Shown piece after piece: positions 8,962 through 18,587 of a DNA stretch of 64,000 nt; the first letter of the stretch is position 1; each line of letters starts with the position of its first letter. The DNA lies in assembly GCA_038146925.1 (NCBI GenBank), contig JAYQSP010000011.1:868001-932000 (forward strand), in the 5' to 3' direction. The DNA is from UBA830 sp038146925 (GTDB lineage Bacteria > Pseudomonadota > Alphaproteobacteria > MPNO01 > UBA830). The position numbers and the translations under genes are program-made. The notes below the pieces were generated by a model. It was not told the DNA's origin and made no database searches. It saw only the letters and a program-made list of their open reading frames with translations.

Positions 8962-11317
8962 ATGTCCATAAAGACAATCCCCGTTTCCGAACTCGGTTTG
9001 CCGGCATTCGATCCCGGCGACAAACAGGATGGCGTCATCTTCGACTTGTCCAGCCTCAAGCGCGCCCGCGAAGCACTTGCCCTGGCGTTATCGATGAAAG
9101 ATGCGGGGTTCAACGTCTTCGTGCTGGGCGAAAATCAAAGCGGCCGCCTGACCGCGACGGTGGAACACCTTGAAACGGCCTCCAAGACGATGCCTGCGCC
9201 TTCTGACTGGATTTATCTGAACAATTTCAATGAATTATCGGAGCCGGTTTCGGCCAGGTTGCCAGCCGGCCAGGGGAGGGCGTTTCGTGACGCAATGGAG
9301 CGCTTGGTCCTGGCCCTGGGCGAAGCGCTGAAGACTGCATTCGGTGGCGATGCATTTCAGCACCGGATGCAATCGGAAGGCGAAGCGGCGCAGAAGGCGC
9401 TGGCCGCCAGCATGAAGGAGATACAGGACGAGGCGCGCCAGCACGGGCTGGAAATCGTCCAGAGTCCCCAAGGTCCGATGATCATCGCGGTCGATGAAGG
9501 CGGCGAGGCCATCGATCCTGATAAGATGACGGACGAACAGCGCGAAACGATGGCGCAGCATGGCCCCGCGCTTGCTCATAAGATTCATGATATCAGCCGC
9601 CAGACCGCCGAAATCAGGACCGGTCTGCAGGAGAAGGCAGGTGAGCTGGGGCGGCAGGTCGCGGATCAGACCTGCGGTCCGATGGTGGATAGTTTAATCG
9701 GAGAATTTTCCGCCCATGACGGTCTTAGCCGCTGGCTCGTGGAATTGCGCAACGACGTCATAGACAACTACCGGGTATTTCTGCCGGCCAATGATGAGAA
9801 CCCGCGGCCTGCCGCCCTTACGCCGGAAAGCAGGTATGCGGTCAATCTGCTGGTCGACAATAAAAACGCTGAATACGCACCTGTGATCGTCGAGCCTAAT
9901 CCCACCTATCAAAATCTTTTCGGACGGATCGAATACCGCCAGTCGATGCGATCCATGGAAACCGATTTCACGCTGATTCAGCCAGGCTCGCTTCATCGTG
10001 CAAACGGAGGAGTGCTGGTCCTTCGCGCAGATGCCATCGCGAGCGACCCCGGCGTATGGAACGCATTGAAAGGTGCGCTGCGCGACTGCGAAATCCGCGT
10101 CGAAGAGCCGTATCGACAGCTTGCGCCGCCCGTTGCCGGCGCGCTCTCCCCCGAAGCGGTGGATCTGAGTATCAAAATCGTGCTGGTTGGTGCGCCCAAC
10201 TGGTATTACACGTTTTTTTCCGCCGATCCGGAGTTTCGCAGCTACTTCAAGATCAAAGCGGATATCGACCCCCGCGTGGATGCCGATACGTCGAATTTGG
10301 AAACCTATGGCGGATTGATCCGTCAGATGGCGCGGGAAGACGGCGCTGAATGCGAAGACGATGCAGTGTCCCGCCTTCTCGGGATAGCGTCCCGCTGGGC
10401 CGCGGACCGGACCAAGCTGTCCTCGCAGTTTGAGCGTATTGCCGACGTTCTCGCCGAAGCGCGACAGGTTGCTGCGGCGGACGGTCAGCCGAAACTGACC
10501 GCCGCAACGATCGATATCGCGATCGAGAACCGGCGCCGTCGCAATGCCCGTTTCGAAGACCGGATACAGGAAGGGATCGCGGACGAGTCCGTCCTGATCG
10601 CCACAACGGGATCCGCGGTGGGACAGATTAACGCGCTGAAGGTGCGCGACATCGGGGATCATTCGTTCGGCACGCCCAGCCGGGTGACGGCCAGCGCGTC
10701 GGTTGGCCGCCGGGGGGGTGCTGAATATCGAACGGGACGTCGGCCTGGGCGGGCCCATCCAGCAAAAGGGTGCGCTGGTTCTTCAGGGTTGGCTGACCGG
10801 CATGTTCGCACGCGAATTTCCGCTCTCGTTCAATGTTTCCATGACGTTCGAGCAGTCCTATGGCGGCGTCGACGGCGACAGCGCTTCACTGGCCGAACTC
10901 ATTGCGATCCTTTCAGATTTGGCGGATATCCCCGTGCGTCAGGATCTTGCCATCACCGGTTCGGTCAATCAGCACGGTCTCGCTCAGGCGATTGGCGGAG
11001 CACACCACAAGATCGAAGGATTTTTCCGCACTTGCCTCGAAGCTGGAACTCTCGATGGCGGTCAGGGTGTGGTAGTGCCCGCGGCCAACGAGAAAAACCT
11101 GGTTCTGAGGCGAAATGTGGCGGACGCCGTTGAGGAAGGAAAGTTCGCGATCTACAGCGTGGAAACCATTGAAGATGCGGTCGAGCTGTTTACCGGCGTA
11201 CCAGCGGGCGAAGAAGACGCGAAGGGCGAATTTCCCCAACATACGGTTTTCGGAAAAGTGGCCGCAAAACTGCAGCGTTACGACCAAATTCTGATGCAGC
11301 GGGATGGAGCGTTCTGA
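8962..11317 (+). pseudogene. Lon-family ATP-dependent protease (LonB-like), frameshifted in a G7 run
   Basis: Two overlapping frames join into one 784-residue protein if one G is removed from the G7 run at 10712-10718: before it the chain reads ...TASASVGRR, after it GVLNIERDVGLGGPI. The N-terminal AAA part has a degenerate P-loop ('LGENQSGRLTA') as usual for this Lon subgroup, followed by a long charged helical insert; the C-terminal Lon protease domain has the catalytic dyad S640 ('DGDSASLAEL') and K683 ('HHKIEGFF'), 43 residues apart as in E. coli Lon. As sequenced, translation gives a 723-residue product whose protease domain is replaced by out-of-frame sequence ending at 11133. Start: ATG 8962 (a GTG two codons earlier is possible). 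The 3' end abuts hemB tail to tail with no gap. Indel artefact, slipped-strand variation or true decay remain open. Confidence 0.88.
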
Positions 11318-12331
11318 TCAGCCTGACTTCAGCCGTTCCGCGACTTCGATTGCCGCGTATGTCAGGACGCCGTCCGCGCCTGCCCGTTTGAAGGCGAGCA
11401 GACTTTCCAAGATCACCCGATCCCAGTCGAGCCAGCCATTCATGGCCGCGCCCTTCATCATCGCGAATTCGCCCGATACCTGATAGGCGTATGTCGGCAT
11501 GCCGAACTGATCTTTTACCCGGCGCACGATATCAAGATAGAACAGCCCCGGTTTTACCATCACCATGTCGGCGCCTTCGGCAATATCCATGGCGACTTCG
11601 CGCATGGCTTCGTCAGAGTTGGCCGGATCTATCTGGTAGGTTTTCTTGTCGCCGCCTGCGAGATTCGGCGCGGAACCGACGGCATCGCGGAAGGGGCCAT
11701 ACAGCGCGGAGGCATACTTGGCGCTGTAGGCCAGAATGCGGACCGCATCGTGTCCGGCATCGTCGAGCGCGGTTCTGATGGCGCCGACGCGGCCGTCCAT
11801 CATGTCCGATGGTGAAATCACGTCGCACCCTGCATCCGCCTGAACCACCGCCTGACGGGTCAGCACATCCAGCGTTTCGTCGTTGACGACATATCCGTCA
11901 CGGAGCAATCCGTCATGTCCGTGGTCGGTGAACGGATCGAGCGCCACGTCGCACATCACACCGAGTTCCGGATGCGCCGCCTTGATCGCCCGGACCGAAC
12001 GGCAGACGAGATTGTCCGGATTGACGGATTCGGAACCTTCGGCGTCTTTCAGGGCCGGGTCAGTCGCGGGAAACACGGCGATGACGGGGATGCCGAGTTC
12101 CTTCGCCTGTCCCGCCCGCTCGACCAGCGCATCGATGGAATGCCGCTGAATACCCGGTAGGGACGGGATGTCAACGTGGGCCTCTTCGGAATCGTGGACG
12201 AACACCGGCAGGATGAAATCGTCCGCCGTCAGCGTGTTTTCGGCGACCAGGCGGCGGTTCCAGTCGTCGCGGCGGTTGCGTCGCATCCGTGTGACCGGAA
12301 ACCTTCCAAGATTGTATTCGCTGCCTGCCAC
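11318..12331 (-). CDS. hemB: Delta-aminolevulinic acid dehydratase (porphobilinogen synthase), Mg-type
   Basis: A 337-residue HemB, which joins two 5-aminolevulinate molecules into porphobilinogen in heme synthesis. Both Schiff-base lysines are visible: K205 in 'AYSAKYAS' and K260 in 'MVMVKPG'. The metal loop reads 'CDVALDPFTDHGHDG' (about 127-141) with aspartates in place of the zinc-binding cysteines, so it belongs to the zinc-independent, Mg-dependent class common in alphaproteobacteria. The N-terminal arm 'RFPVTRMRRNRR' is also typical. It starts 12 bases after metY and is probably co-transcribed with it. Its stop abuts the stop of the Lon-like gene. Length is normal. Confidence 0.97.
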   Translation of the reverse strand: MAGSEYNLGRFPVTRMRRNRRDDWNRRLVAENTLTADDFILPVFVHDSEEAHVDIPSLPGIQRHSIDALVERAGQAKELGIPVIAVFPATDPALKDAEGSESVNPDNLVCRSVRAIKAAHPELGVMCDVALDPFTDHGHDGLLRDGYVVNDETLDVLTRQAVVQADAGCDVISPSDMMDGRVGAIRTALDDAGHDAVRILAYSAKYASALYGPFRDAVGSAPNLAGGDKKTYQIDPANSDEAMREVAMDIAEGADMVMVKPGLFYLDIVRRVKDQFGMPTYAYQVSGEFAMMKGAAMNGWLDWDRVILESLLAFKRAGADGVLTYAAIEVAERLKSG

Positions 12332-12343
12332 GGTTTATGCCCC

Positions 12344-13639
12344 CTAGACTGCCGCGAGCGCCTGATCGAGATCGGCGATGATGTCGTCGATATGCTCGAT
12401 CCCGATCGACAGCCGGACGTAGGAATCGGTCACGCCGGTTTGTTCCCGTTCCTCGGGTGTCAGCTGGGAATGCGTCGTTGTCGCCGGATGAATGGCGAGG
12501 CTTCGGGAATCGCCGATATTGGCGACGTGATAGAACATCTTCAGGTTGTCGATGAATTTCTGACCGGCCTCCTTGCCGCCGGACGCGAATTCGAAACCCA
12601 TCAGTCCTCCGTAGCCGCCGGTCAGAACCGCATCTGCCCGGCGGCGTGCTTCTCCGTCCATTCTGCTGGGATGAATGACCTTGCCGACTTTGTCGTGACC
12701 GGCCAGATATTCCGCTACCGCGACCGCGTTTTCGCAATGCGCGCGCATGCGCAGCGGCAGTGTTTCAAGGCCCTGAATAAACTGGAAACCGTTGAACGGA
12801 CTCATCGCGGATCCCAGATCGCGCAGCAGCGTGACACGTGCCTTGATGATGTATGCAACCGGTCCCATGGGCTTGACCGCTTCGGTCCAGACGGCGCCGT
12901 GGTAGCTGGGGTCCGGTTCGTTGAGCATAGGGAACCGGTCCTTGTGCGATTCCCAGTCGAAGTTGCCGCCGTCGACGATGATGCCGCCGATGGAGGTGCC
13001 GTGTCCGCCGATATATTTAGTGGTGGAATGCATCACGATCGCCGCGCCGTGTTCGAAGGGCCGGCACAGGATGGGGGCGGCTGTATTGTCCATGATCAGC
13101 GGAACGCCCAGTTTGCGTCCGATCTCCGCGACTTCCTTAATCGGAAAAACCTGAAGTTTCGGGTTGGGCAGGGTTTCTGCATAGTAGCAACGCGTCCGTT
13201 CGTCGGTCGCATTGGCGAAGGCTTCCGGATCGCCCGGATCGACGAAGCGGCATTCGATGCCCATATCCTTCATTGTGTTGGCGAACAGGTTCCAGGTGCC
13301 GCCATACAAATCGGTCGATGCAACGAAATTATCTCCGGCGTGGGTGATGTTCTGAACGGCGAATGTGGATGCAGCCTGTCCCGACGATACTGCCAGCGCG
13401 GCGACCCCGCCTTCCAGCGCCGCGATGCGCTGTTCCAGCACATCGTTTGTGGGGTTCATGATACGGGTATAGATGTTGCCGAGCTCGGCCAGGCCGAACA
13501 GGTTGGCGGCATGTTCCGTGCTGTTGAACTGGTACGATGTCGTTTGATAGATCGGCACCGCAACCGAGGTCGTTGCTTCGTCGCGCCGCCACCCGGCGTG
13601 GAGCGCGATTGTTTCGGGGTTTTTGCTGTCCATCGTCAT
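12344..13639 (-). CDS. metY: O-acetylhomoserine aminocarboxypropyltransferase (sulfhydrylase)
   Basis: A 431-residue Cys/Met-metabolism PLP enzyme. The PLP lysine is K208 in 'HSTTKYIGGHG', and 'SSGQAAST' and 'NPTNDVLEQR' are the usual cofactor and substrate motifs. The length and the 'ETIALHAGW' opening fit MetY, which makes homocysteine from O-acetylhomoserine and sulfide, better than MetB/MetZ (about 390 residues). The frame is open upstream to 13786, but the ATG at 13639 is chosen because it has an AGGG ribosome site 8 bases before it and matches the family start. It is divergent from the LdtR-like regulator gene, sharing a 219-base region, and leads into hemB. Confidence 0.92.
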   Translation of the reverse strand: MTMDSKNPETIALHAGWRRDEATTSVAVPIYQTTSYQFNSTEHAANLFGLAELGNIYTRIMNPTNDVLEQRIAALEGGVAALAVSSGQAASTFAVQNITHAGDNFVASTDLYGGTWNLFANTMKDMGIECRFVDPGDPEAFANATDERTRCYYAETLPNPKLQVFPIKEVAEIGRKLGVPLIMDNTAAPILCRPFEHGAAIVMHSTTKYIGGHGTSIGGIIVDGGNFDWESHKDRFPMLNEPDPSYHGAVWTEAVKPMGPVAYIIKARVTLLRDLGSAMSPFNGFQFIQGLETLPLRMRAHCENAVAVAEYLAGHDKVGKVIHPSRMDGEARRRADAVLTGGYGGLMGFEFASGGKEAGQKFIDNLKMFYHVANIGDSRSLAIHPATTTHSQLTPEEREQTGVTDSYVRLSIGIEHIDDIIADLDQALAAV

Positions 13640-13858
13640 ATCGATTATCCCTGCTTTTTCTGATCCGTCACGGATTTCGTGGATTCTAGGGCACGCTACA
13701 CGTTGGCGCGGAATAGGCGGGCATGGCCCATGTGTCAAGAATACGGGGCCAGGTTCGTCTGTGAATTTGTGTTTCAATTTAAGCAAAAATTAACGCCGGG
13801 GGTGCAGGGTAGTGTCGAACCATTATCTGAATACGGCCTGTTCCAGGGGAATGAACCG

Positions 13859-14341
13859 GTGAAAGAGACATATTTCGAGACTATTCGTCTGATCGAGCGG
13901 CTGCACAGGCAGTTTCTCGAGGTCGTGAAGGTCGAGCTCGACAGAACGGGTATCGCCGATATCAACAATATCCAGGCGTTGATCCTGTCGAATATCGGCA
14001 AGGAAGAGTTGACGGTCGGCGAATTGACAAACCGGGGCTACTACCTGGGATCCAACGTTTCCTACAACGTCAAGAAAATGGTCGAAAACGGCTATCTTGA
14101 GCAGGAGCGGTCTCCGCACGATCGCCGTTCGGTACGCGTGCGCGTGTCGCCCAAGGGACTCGAGGTTTGCGACCTGATCGCGCGCCTGCACGAGCGCCAT
14201 ATTACGCAGCTTGCCGACAGCCCGCTGTCGGAAGAACTGCAGGGCATAAATGCGACACTGATGTCACTGGAACGTTTCTGGACTGACGATCTGCGCTACG
14301 GTGCACGTCAGGCGCCGATCTCTGCCGGCAATATCGGCTGA
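13859..14341 (+). CDS. MarR-family transcriptional regulator, LdtR-like
   Basis: A 160-residue winged-helix protein. 'IADINNIQALILSNIGKEELTVGEL' and 'RGYYLGSNVSYNVKKMVENGYL' (recognition helix) followed by 'SPHDRRSVRVRVSPKG' (wing) closely match the alphaproteobacterial MarR subgroup that includes LdtR, a regulator of L,D-transpeptidase and stress genes. The open frame begins at 13679 but the extra residues are not MarR-like. GTG 13859 is chosen because AGGGGA lies about 8 bases upstream and the family start fits. It is followed by a strong bidirectional terminator shared with rpoH. The link to LdtR function is by resemblance only. Confidence 0.85.
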   Translation: MKETYFETIRLIERLHRQFLEVVKVELDRTGIADINNIQALILSNIGKEELTVGELTNRGYYLGSNVSYNVKKMVENGYLEQERSPHDRRSVRVRVSPKGLEVCDLIARLHERHITQLADSPLSEELQGINATLMSLERFWTDDLRYGARQAPISAGNIG

Positions 14342-14366
14342 TCGACGGTCATCCGAACAAGCACAT

Positions 14367-14394
14367 AAAAACGGCGCCGAAAGGCGCCGTTTTT
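14367..14394. terminator. Bidirectional intrinsic terminator between marR and rpoH
   Basis: A perfect 12-base-pair stem, AAAAACGGCGCC (14367-14378) and GGCGCCGTTTTT (14383-14394), closes a GAAA tetraloop. The A and T tails make it work from either strand. It lies between the convergent ends of the LdtR-like gene (14341) and rpoH (14417). Confidence 0.95.
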
Positions 14395-14416
14395 GGTTCC
14401 GAAGAAATATCCTCGG

Positions 14417-15295
14417 CTAGTTTACCAGCGTCCCTTCGACACCCCGGTCGGCCAGGGCCATTTTCAGTTTCGAGAGCGCCTTGCCTTCGATCTGACGAAT
14501 ACGTTCCTTGGTCACGCCGAAAGCTTCTCCAATCTCGGCGAGCGTTGTTTTGTCGTCTTCGAGGAATCGCCGGGTAATGACTTCGCGTTCGCGGGACGTC
14601 AGGTGCTCCATTGCTTCCGCAATCCACTGCGAGCGCGTCTCGCTATCGATCAGATCGCTCACGATCGCCTCGGGCGTCGGGGAGTCGTCCGCGAGAAGGT
14701 CGACGAACGTATCGGACGAATCACTCTCGCCCACCGTTGCGTTCAGCGATTGATCGGGTCTGGAGAAATGCGATTCCATTCGTTCGACGGCCGCCAGCGG
14801 CACGCTAAGCTCCTTGGCGATTGTCTGGCGTTCGTCCTCGGTCATGCGGCTGCGGGAGTTATCGGCGATCTTCGCCCGCAGCTTTCTCAGGTTGAAAAAC
14901 AGGCTTTTCTGAGCGGGGGTAGTGCCGATGCGGACGATCGAAGAATTGCGGACAATGTATTCCTGCATCCCGGCCATTATCCACCAGGTGGCGTAGGTCG
15001 AGAAGCGCACGTTGCGTTCAGGGTCGAACCGGTTCGCCGCTTCGAGGAGGCCGGTGTTCCCTTCCTGAATCAGGTCTCCTATCGGCAGGCCGTATCCCTT
15101 GAACTTACTGGCGATGCGGACGACCAGGCGGATGTGGGATTCAATCAGTTCGTGGAGAGCTTCATCGTCCTGGTGATCGCGCCAGCGGCGTCCCAGATTC
15201 GATTCGTAGTTTCGCTCGAGCATCGGCGCGTCCATTGCCGCCGAGATATACCTGCGATCGTTCCGGTCAGGAAAATTTCCGTTACCAACAGCCAT
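14417..15295 (-). CDS. rpoH: RNA polymerase sigma-32 (heat-shock) factor
   Basis: A 292-residue sigma-70-family factor. Region 2 reads 'DLIQEGNTGLLEAANRFDPE' and 'FSTYATWWIMAGMQEYIVRN'; the RpoH box 'QKSLFFNLRKLR' sits just after region 2; region 4 ends with 'LAEIGEAFGVTKERIRQIEGKAL'. The RpoH box separates heat-shock sigma factors from RpoD and RpoS. The ATG at 15295 has AGAAAGGA a few bases upstream. RpoH directs RNA polymerase to chaperone and protease promoters after heat or envelope stress. The upstream 257-base region carries an inverted repeat that could be an operator. Confidence 0.95.
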   Translation of the reverse strand: MAVGNGNFPDRNDRRYISAAMDAPMLERNYESNLGRRWRDHQDDEALHELIESHIRLVVRIASKFKGYGLPIGDLIQEGNTGLLEAANRFDPERNVRFSTYATWWIMAGMQEYIVRNSSIVRIGTTPAQKSLFFNLRKLRAKIADNSRSRMTEDERQTIAKELSVPLAAVERMESHFSRPDQSLNATVGESDSSDTFVDLLADDSPTPEAIVSDLIDSETRSQWIAEAMEHLTSREREVITRRFLEDDKTTLAEIGEAFGVTKERIRQIEGKALSKLKMALADRGVEGTLVN

Positions 15296-15362
15296 TCTGT
15301 TTTCCTTTCTTCTTAATCCCGGTTGGAAGGTACACGTGACAGGATCCTGTCTTCCGCCTTGG

Positions 15363-15420
15363 TATCGAGTCGATAATATTGGAATTCGTTAACCGAATAC
15401 AAGAAAATATCGACTCGATA
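15363..15420. promoter_or_regulatory. 13-base inverted repeat in the rpoH / cysteine-rich marR divergent region
   Basis: TATCGAGTCGATA (15363-15375) and its exact reverse complement TATCGACTCGATA (15408-15420) are centred 45 bases apart, about four helical turns. Between them is ATTCG-TTAAC-CGAAT, a second imperfect dyad. Each arm is itself nearly palindromic (ATCGA-N-TCGAT), so each could bind one dimer. The site lies between rpoH (minus) and the MarR-type gene at 15553 (plus), in AT-rich DNA, and is a good candidate operator for that regulator or for rpoH control. Confidence 0.55.
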
Positions 15421-15552
15421 TTGTTTTTGCGCCTAATCAAAATTAAGTTACTCGCCACTGTATGTACGAGGTTCGTTGATAAACGGATGCCGGACACAAA
15501 AAAGAGGGTTCGATAGGAGCCCTGGACCAGGATACGAAGCAACAACGGACCC

Positions 15553-16128
15553 GTGCGTATGCCCGAACGCGCCAAGATCGTAGAACTTGTCGACCGGCTC
15601 AGCCGTATCGCGCATTCGCTTCAGTTTGCGGAAGGCCTCAATCCGGCTCAATGGGAAGCATTGCGTTACGTCGCGCGCGCCAATCGCAACAGTTGTTCGC
15701 CCGGCGCACTGGCTGATTTCATGGGATCGACCAAGGGAACCGTTTCGCAAACGCTGAAGGCGCTGGAGTCCAAGGGATTGATCGAGCGCCATCGTAAATC
15801 AGGAGACCGGCGCGCCGTTCAGATTACCGTCACAGAAGATGGCCGCAACCTTTTGGCCAGGGACCCACTCGGGCAGATTCACGATGCGCTAACGCCGTTC
15901 GACCGGACCCGGCAGTTGGAAATCGTCAACGGCATGCAGGGACTGCTGGATATCGTGCAGCGCCATCAACAGATACCGGAATTCGGCCCCTGTCTGAACT
16001 GCACGCACTACAAACCGGAAGCCTGCGACGAGTCCAATTCGATCGGTTGCCGTTGCGGCGTGTCGGGAGAGCTTTTCAGTTCTCTGGAGATCGAGAAGAT
16101 CTGCGTCGATTTCACACCAAGGACTTAA
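15553..16128 (+). CDS. MarR-family regulator with a cysteine-rich C-terminal extension
   Basis: Residues 10-135 form a MarR winged-helix domain: 'LNPAQWEALRYVARAN', 'GALADFMGSTKGTVSQTLKALESKGLIERH' (recognition helix) and 'KSGDRRAVQITVTEDG' (wing). The tail adds six cysteines, C147, C150, C158, C166, C168 and C184, spaced C-x2-C-x7-C-x7-C-x-C-x15-C, with the look of a metal or Fe-S binding cluster. This suggests a redox, iron or metal-sensing repressor. The start is GTG 15553 or ATG 15559, two codons apart. It is divergent from rpoH across an inverted repeat and its end overlaps the thioesterase gene by 4 bases, tail to tail. The ligand is inferred, not known. Confidence 0.82.
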   Translation: MRMPERAKIVELVDRLSRIAHSLQFAEGLNPAQWEALRYVARANRNSCSPGALADFMGSTKGTVSQTLKALESKGLIERHRKSGDRRAVQITVTEDGRNLLARDPLGQIHDALTPFDRTRQLEIVNGMQGLLDIVQRHQQIPEFGPCLNCTHYKPEACDESNSIGCRCGVSGELFSSLEIEKICVDFTPRT

Positions 16129-16568
16129 TCGGAACAGGCAGACATATATTCTTCCATGCGCGCCCGGAATTCAGCCGGGATTTCGATCGTGCTCATGGAT
16201 TTCTTGGATGCGACGCAGGTGACGAAGCTGCCCCGCAGTATCTCGAGGTCGCCGTCGTGACCGACAATATCGTAACAGATCGACGACCGCCCCAGCTTGG
16301 TCAGCACGAGACTTAAATCCAGTGTCTGGCCCATCCGTCGGGATTCCTTGAAGTCAACCTCGACATGGACCAGCGGAAACATTCGTTGTTCGTTCTGGAA
16401 CTGATGCGCGAAATCGATGCCCAGGCGTTTGACCAGCCAGTCTTCGAACAGATCGTTGAACATGCGAAAAAATTCCGCGTAGAAAACGATCCCCGCAGGA
16501 TCCGAATCCGAAAACCGGATATCGCGCGAAATAGTGAACGAATTTTCGTGTATGTCTGCTGGCGGCAT
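16125..16568 (-). CDS. 4-hydroxybenzoyl-CoA thioesterase-family (YbgC-like) hotdog protein
   Basis: A 147-residue hotdog thioesterase. The motif 'FSDSDPAGIVFYAEFF' near residue 20 carries the catalytic aspartate and the G-I-V-F-Y segment of the 4HBT/YbgC group. 'FPLVHVEVDF' and 'DLSLVLTKLGRSSI' are the usual strands. It hydrolyses acyl- or hydroxybenzoyl-CoA thioesters in the cytoplasm; the substrate cannot be assigned. It follows no tol-pal genes, so it is not the classical ybgC. Its stop overlaps the stop of the Cys-rich regulator. The downstream histidine-kinase pseudogene ends 36 bases before its start, on the same strand. Confidence 0.82.
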   Translation of the reverse strand: MPPADIHENSFTISRDIRFSDSDPAGIVFYAEFFRMFNDLFEDWLVKRLGIDFAHQFQNEQRMFPLVHVEVDFKESRRMGQTLDLSLVLTKLGRSSICYDIVGHDGDLEILRGSFVTCVASKKSMSTIEIPAEFRARMEEYMSACSD

Positions 16569-16603
16569 TGGAATCCCCAGTGAGGAAGGCTCAAACGCCG
16601 CTT

Positions 16604-18449
16604 CTATCCGTCCTTTCCGCCGATGACAAGTTGCAGCGTCTGCGTCGCCGTATCGGGTTGTTTTAGCGGCAGGAACACGGTGACGGTCGTGCCCTGTCCG
16701 GGGCTGCTGTCGATCCGGAGCGATCCCTGATGCAGTTCGGTCAGGGATTTCGAAAGCGGGAGGCCCAGTCCGGTTCCCGTCTGGTTGCGGTTCATCGCAC
16801 TATCGACCTGCCCGAACGGAGACAGGGCAAGGTCGATGTCGGACGCGGACATACCGATGCCGGTATCCGAGACGGAAATCTCCAGACCTCCCGCAGCTTC
16901 GCCCGCCGCGATGGAGATAATGCCGTTCTCAGGCGTGAACTTGACCGCATTGCTGATCAGATTGAGCAGTATCTGCGTGACTTTGCGTTCGTCGATTTCG
17001 ATTGTCTGACGGAAGTCGGGGGTATTGTTTACCAGGGCGACATCCTCCACACCGGCCCGCTGATGCATCATGCGGATACATTTTTGCAGGATGTCCGCGA
17101 TTTCCACCTTTTCGTATCTCAGTTCGAGACGTCCTGCCTCGAGCTTCGAGAAATCGAGAATATCGTTGATCACACCGAGCAGATGCGTGCCGCTGTCCCG
17201 AATATCATTTGCATATTCGCGGTATCGGGTATTGCCCAACGGACCGAATATTTCCTGCAGCATTACCTCGGAAAACCCGATCACGGCGTTGAGCGGCGTT
17301 CGAAGCTCGTGGCTTACGTTTGCGAGAAATTCCGATTTCGTGAGGTTGGCTTCGACCGCGGTTTCCTTCGCCCGGCGCAGCGCCCGTTCGATGCGTTTGG
17401 TTTCCGTCTGATCGTGGAGCGATCCGGGTATTCGTTCGACCCTGCCAGATGAATCCGTTATCGCGCGGGCTTCAACCCGTACACTGCGGGATTTGCCATC
17501 CGGCCGGATGATCTCGTATTCCTGGTTGTATTGTCCCCCGCTGCCCAAAAGTCTTTTCAACGTCGACCTGACGATGTCGCGGCTGGACGGGTGAACGAGG
17601 AGGACGAACTGGTCGAGATCCAGGGGGGGGCGTGTCCGGCGGCAGCCCGACGATGTCGTACATCGTCTCGGACCAGAACATTTCTCGGCGGTCGACATCC
17701 CAGTCGAAGATTCCAAGACGGGCAAGTTTTTGCGCCTGCGCAAGGCGGTTCTCGCTCAACTCGCGTTGTTGTTCGGCCAGCTTCTGCCTTGTGATGTCTG
17801 TGTAGATCGTGACCGTGCCGCCTTCCTCGGTTCGCCGTTCGGTGATGAGATACCATTTCCCCGACTTCGTCTTTACTTCGTGCGAACCGTCCGCCGCCGC
17901 GAAAAAAACCTTTCGCTCGGCCATCCAGGCTTCTCTCGTGCGCTCTTCCGTCGTGTTTTCGATCAACGGGTAGAGTGCATCGATATAGTCGTTGAAATGG
18001 GTGCCTACCGGTATCTCCGCACGGAAACTGCTTGGGGAACGCCGGTTGTGCATTACAAGCCGGTCGTTTGAATCCCAGAGAGAAAAACCGTCCGAAATAG
18101 CGTCGGTCGCATGTCGTAGTCGTGTGTTCGCGCGTTTCTCGGTTTCAAAGCGCTTTTCGGCGTCCCTGGCCAGTGTTTCGGCGAACTGCACCCGATTATC
18201 CGCCCGAACGGCACGCCGCCATAACCACACAGCGAGCGCGGCCGCGGGAAGGAGCATCATCATCATCATTGCCAGCCGGTGACTATCCCAGAAATGTCCG
18301 ACAGCGAAGGAGATACCGATCAGACCCAGGAATGCCATTGGCTCCAGGCGCTTCGCGCCGCGAATTTTTGGTGGCGCGGAAGGCGTGTCCTTGGTGGTCG
18401 TAATATCCATCTCCGATCCGGGTGTCCGGGAAATCGCCGGATGTTGCAC
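16604..18449 (-). pseudogene. Membrane PAS-domain sensor histidine kinase, frameshifted in a run of eight G/C
   Basis: Two frames join into a 614-residue kinase if one base is removed from the run at 17623-17630 (G8 on the plus strand, C8 in the mRNA): ...MYDIVGLPPDTPP then LDLDQFVLLVHPSS. The protein has two membrane helices (about residues 37-77), a coiled-coil linker, a PAS domain ('AISDGFSLWDSNDRLVMHN'), a second PAS/PAC ('FDWDVDRREMFWSE', 'YEIIRPDGKSRSV'), the H-box 'SHELRTPLNAVIGFSE', and ATPase boxes 'LLNLISNAVKFT' (N), 'VSDTGIGM' (G1) and 'GTGLGLPLSK' (G2). No response regulator is adjacent. As sequenced, the product stops after the PAS domains and loses the kinase core. GTG 18449 is the first start; ATG 18410 is an alternative. 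Artefact or tract-length variation is possible. Confidence 0.87.
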
Positions 18450-18587
18450 GTTTGACGGTTAACGATTCGTTAAAGAAACTTAAGATCGCAGGGCACTACT
18501 GAGACTGTGGGAAGCCCGGATTTCGTGGACTTTCGCAACGGTCCTGCGTAAAGCAGTAAGGACGGATCGCGCGACAAGGGACTTGGA

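Noticed and set aside
12176..13663. 495-codon plus-strand frame antisense to metY
   Set aside because: MetY on the other strand has complete PLP motifs; the antisense translation shows no family features.
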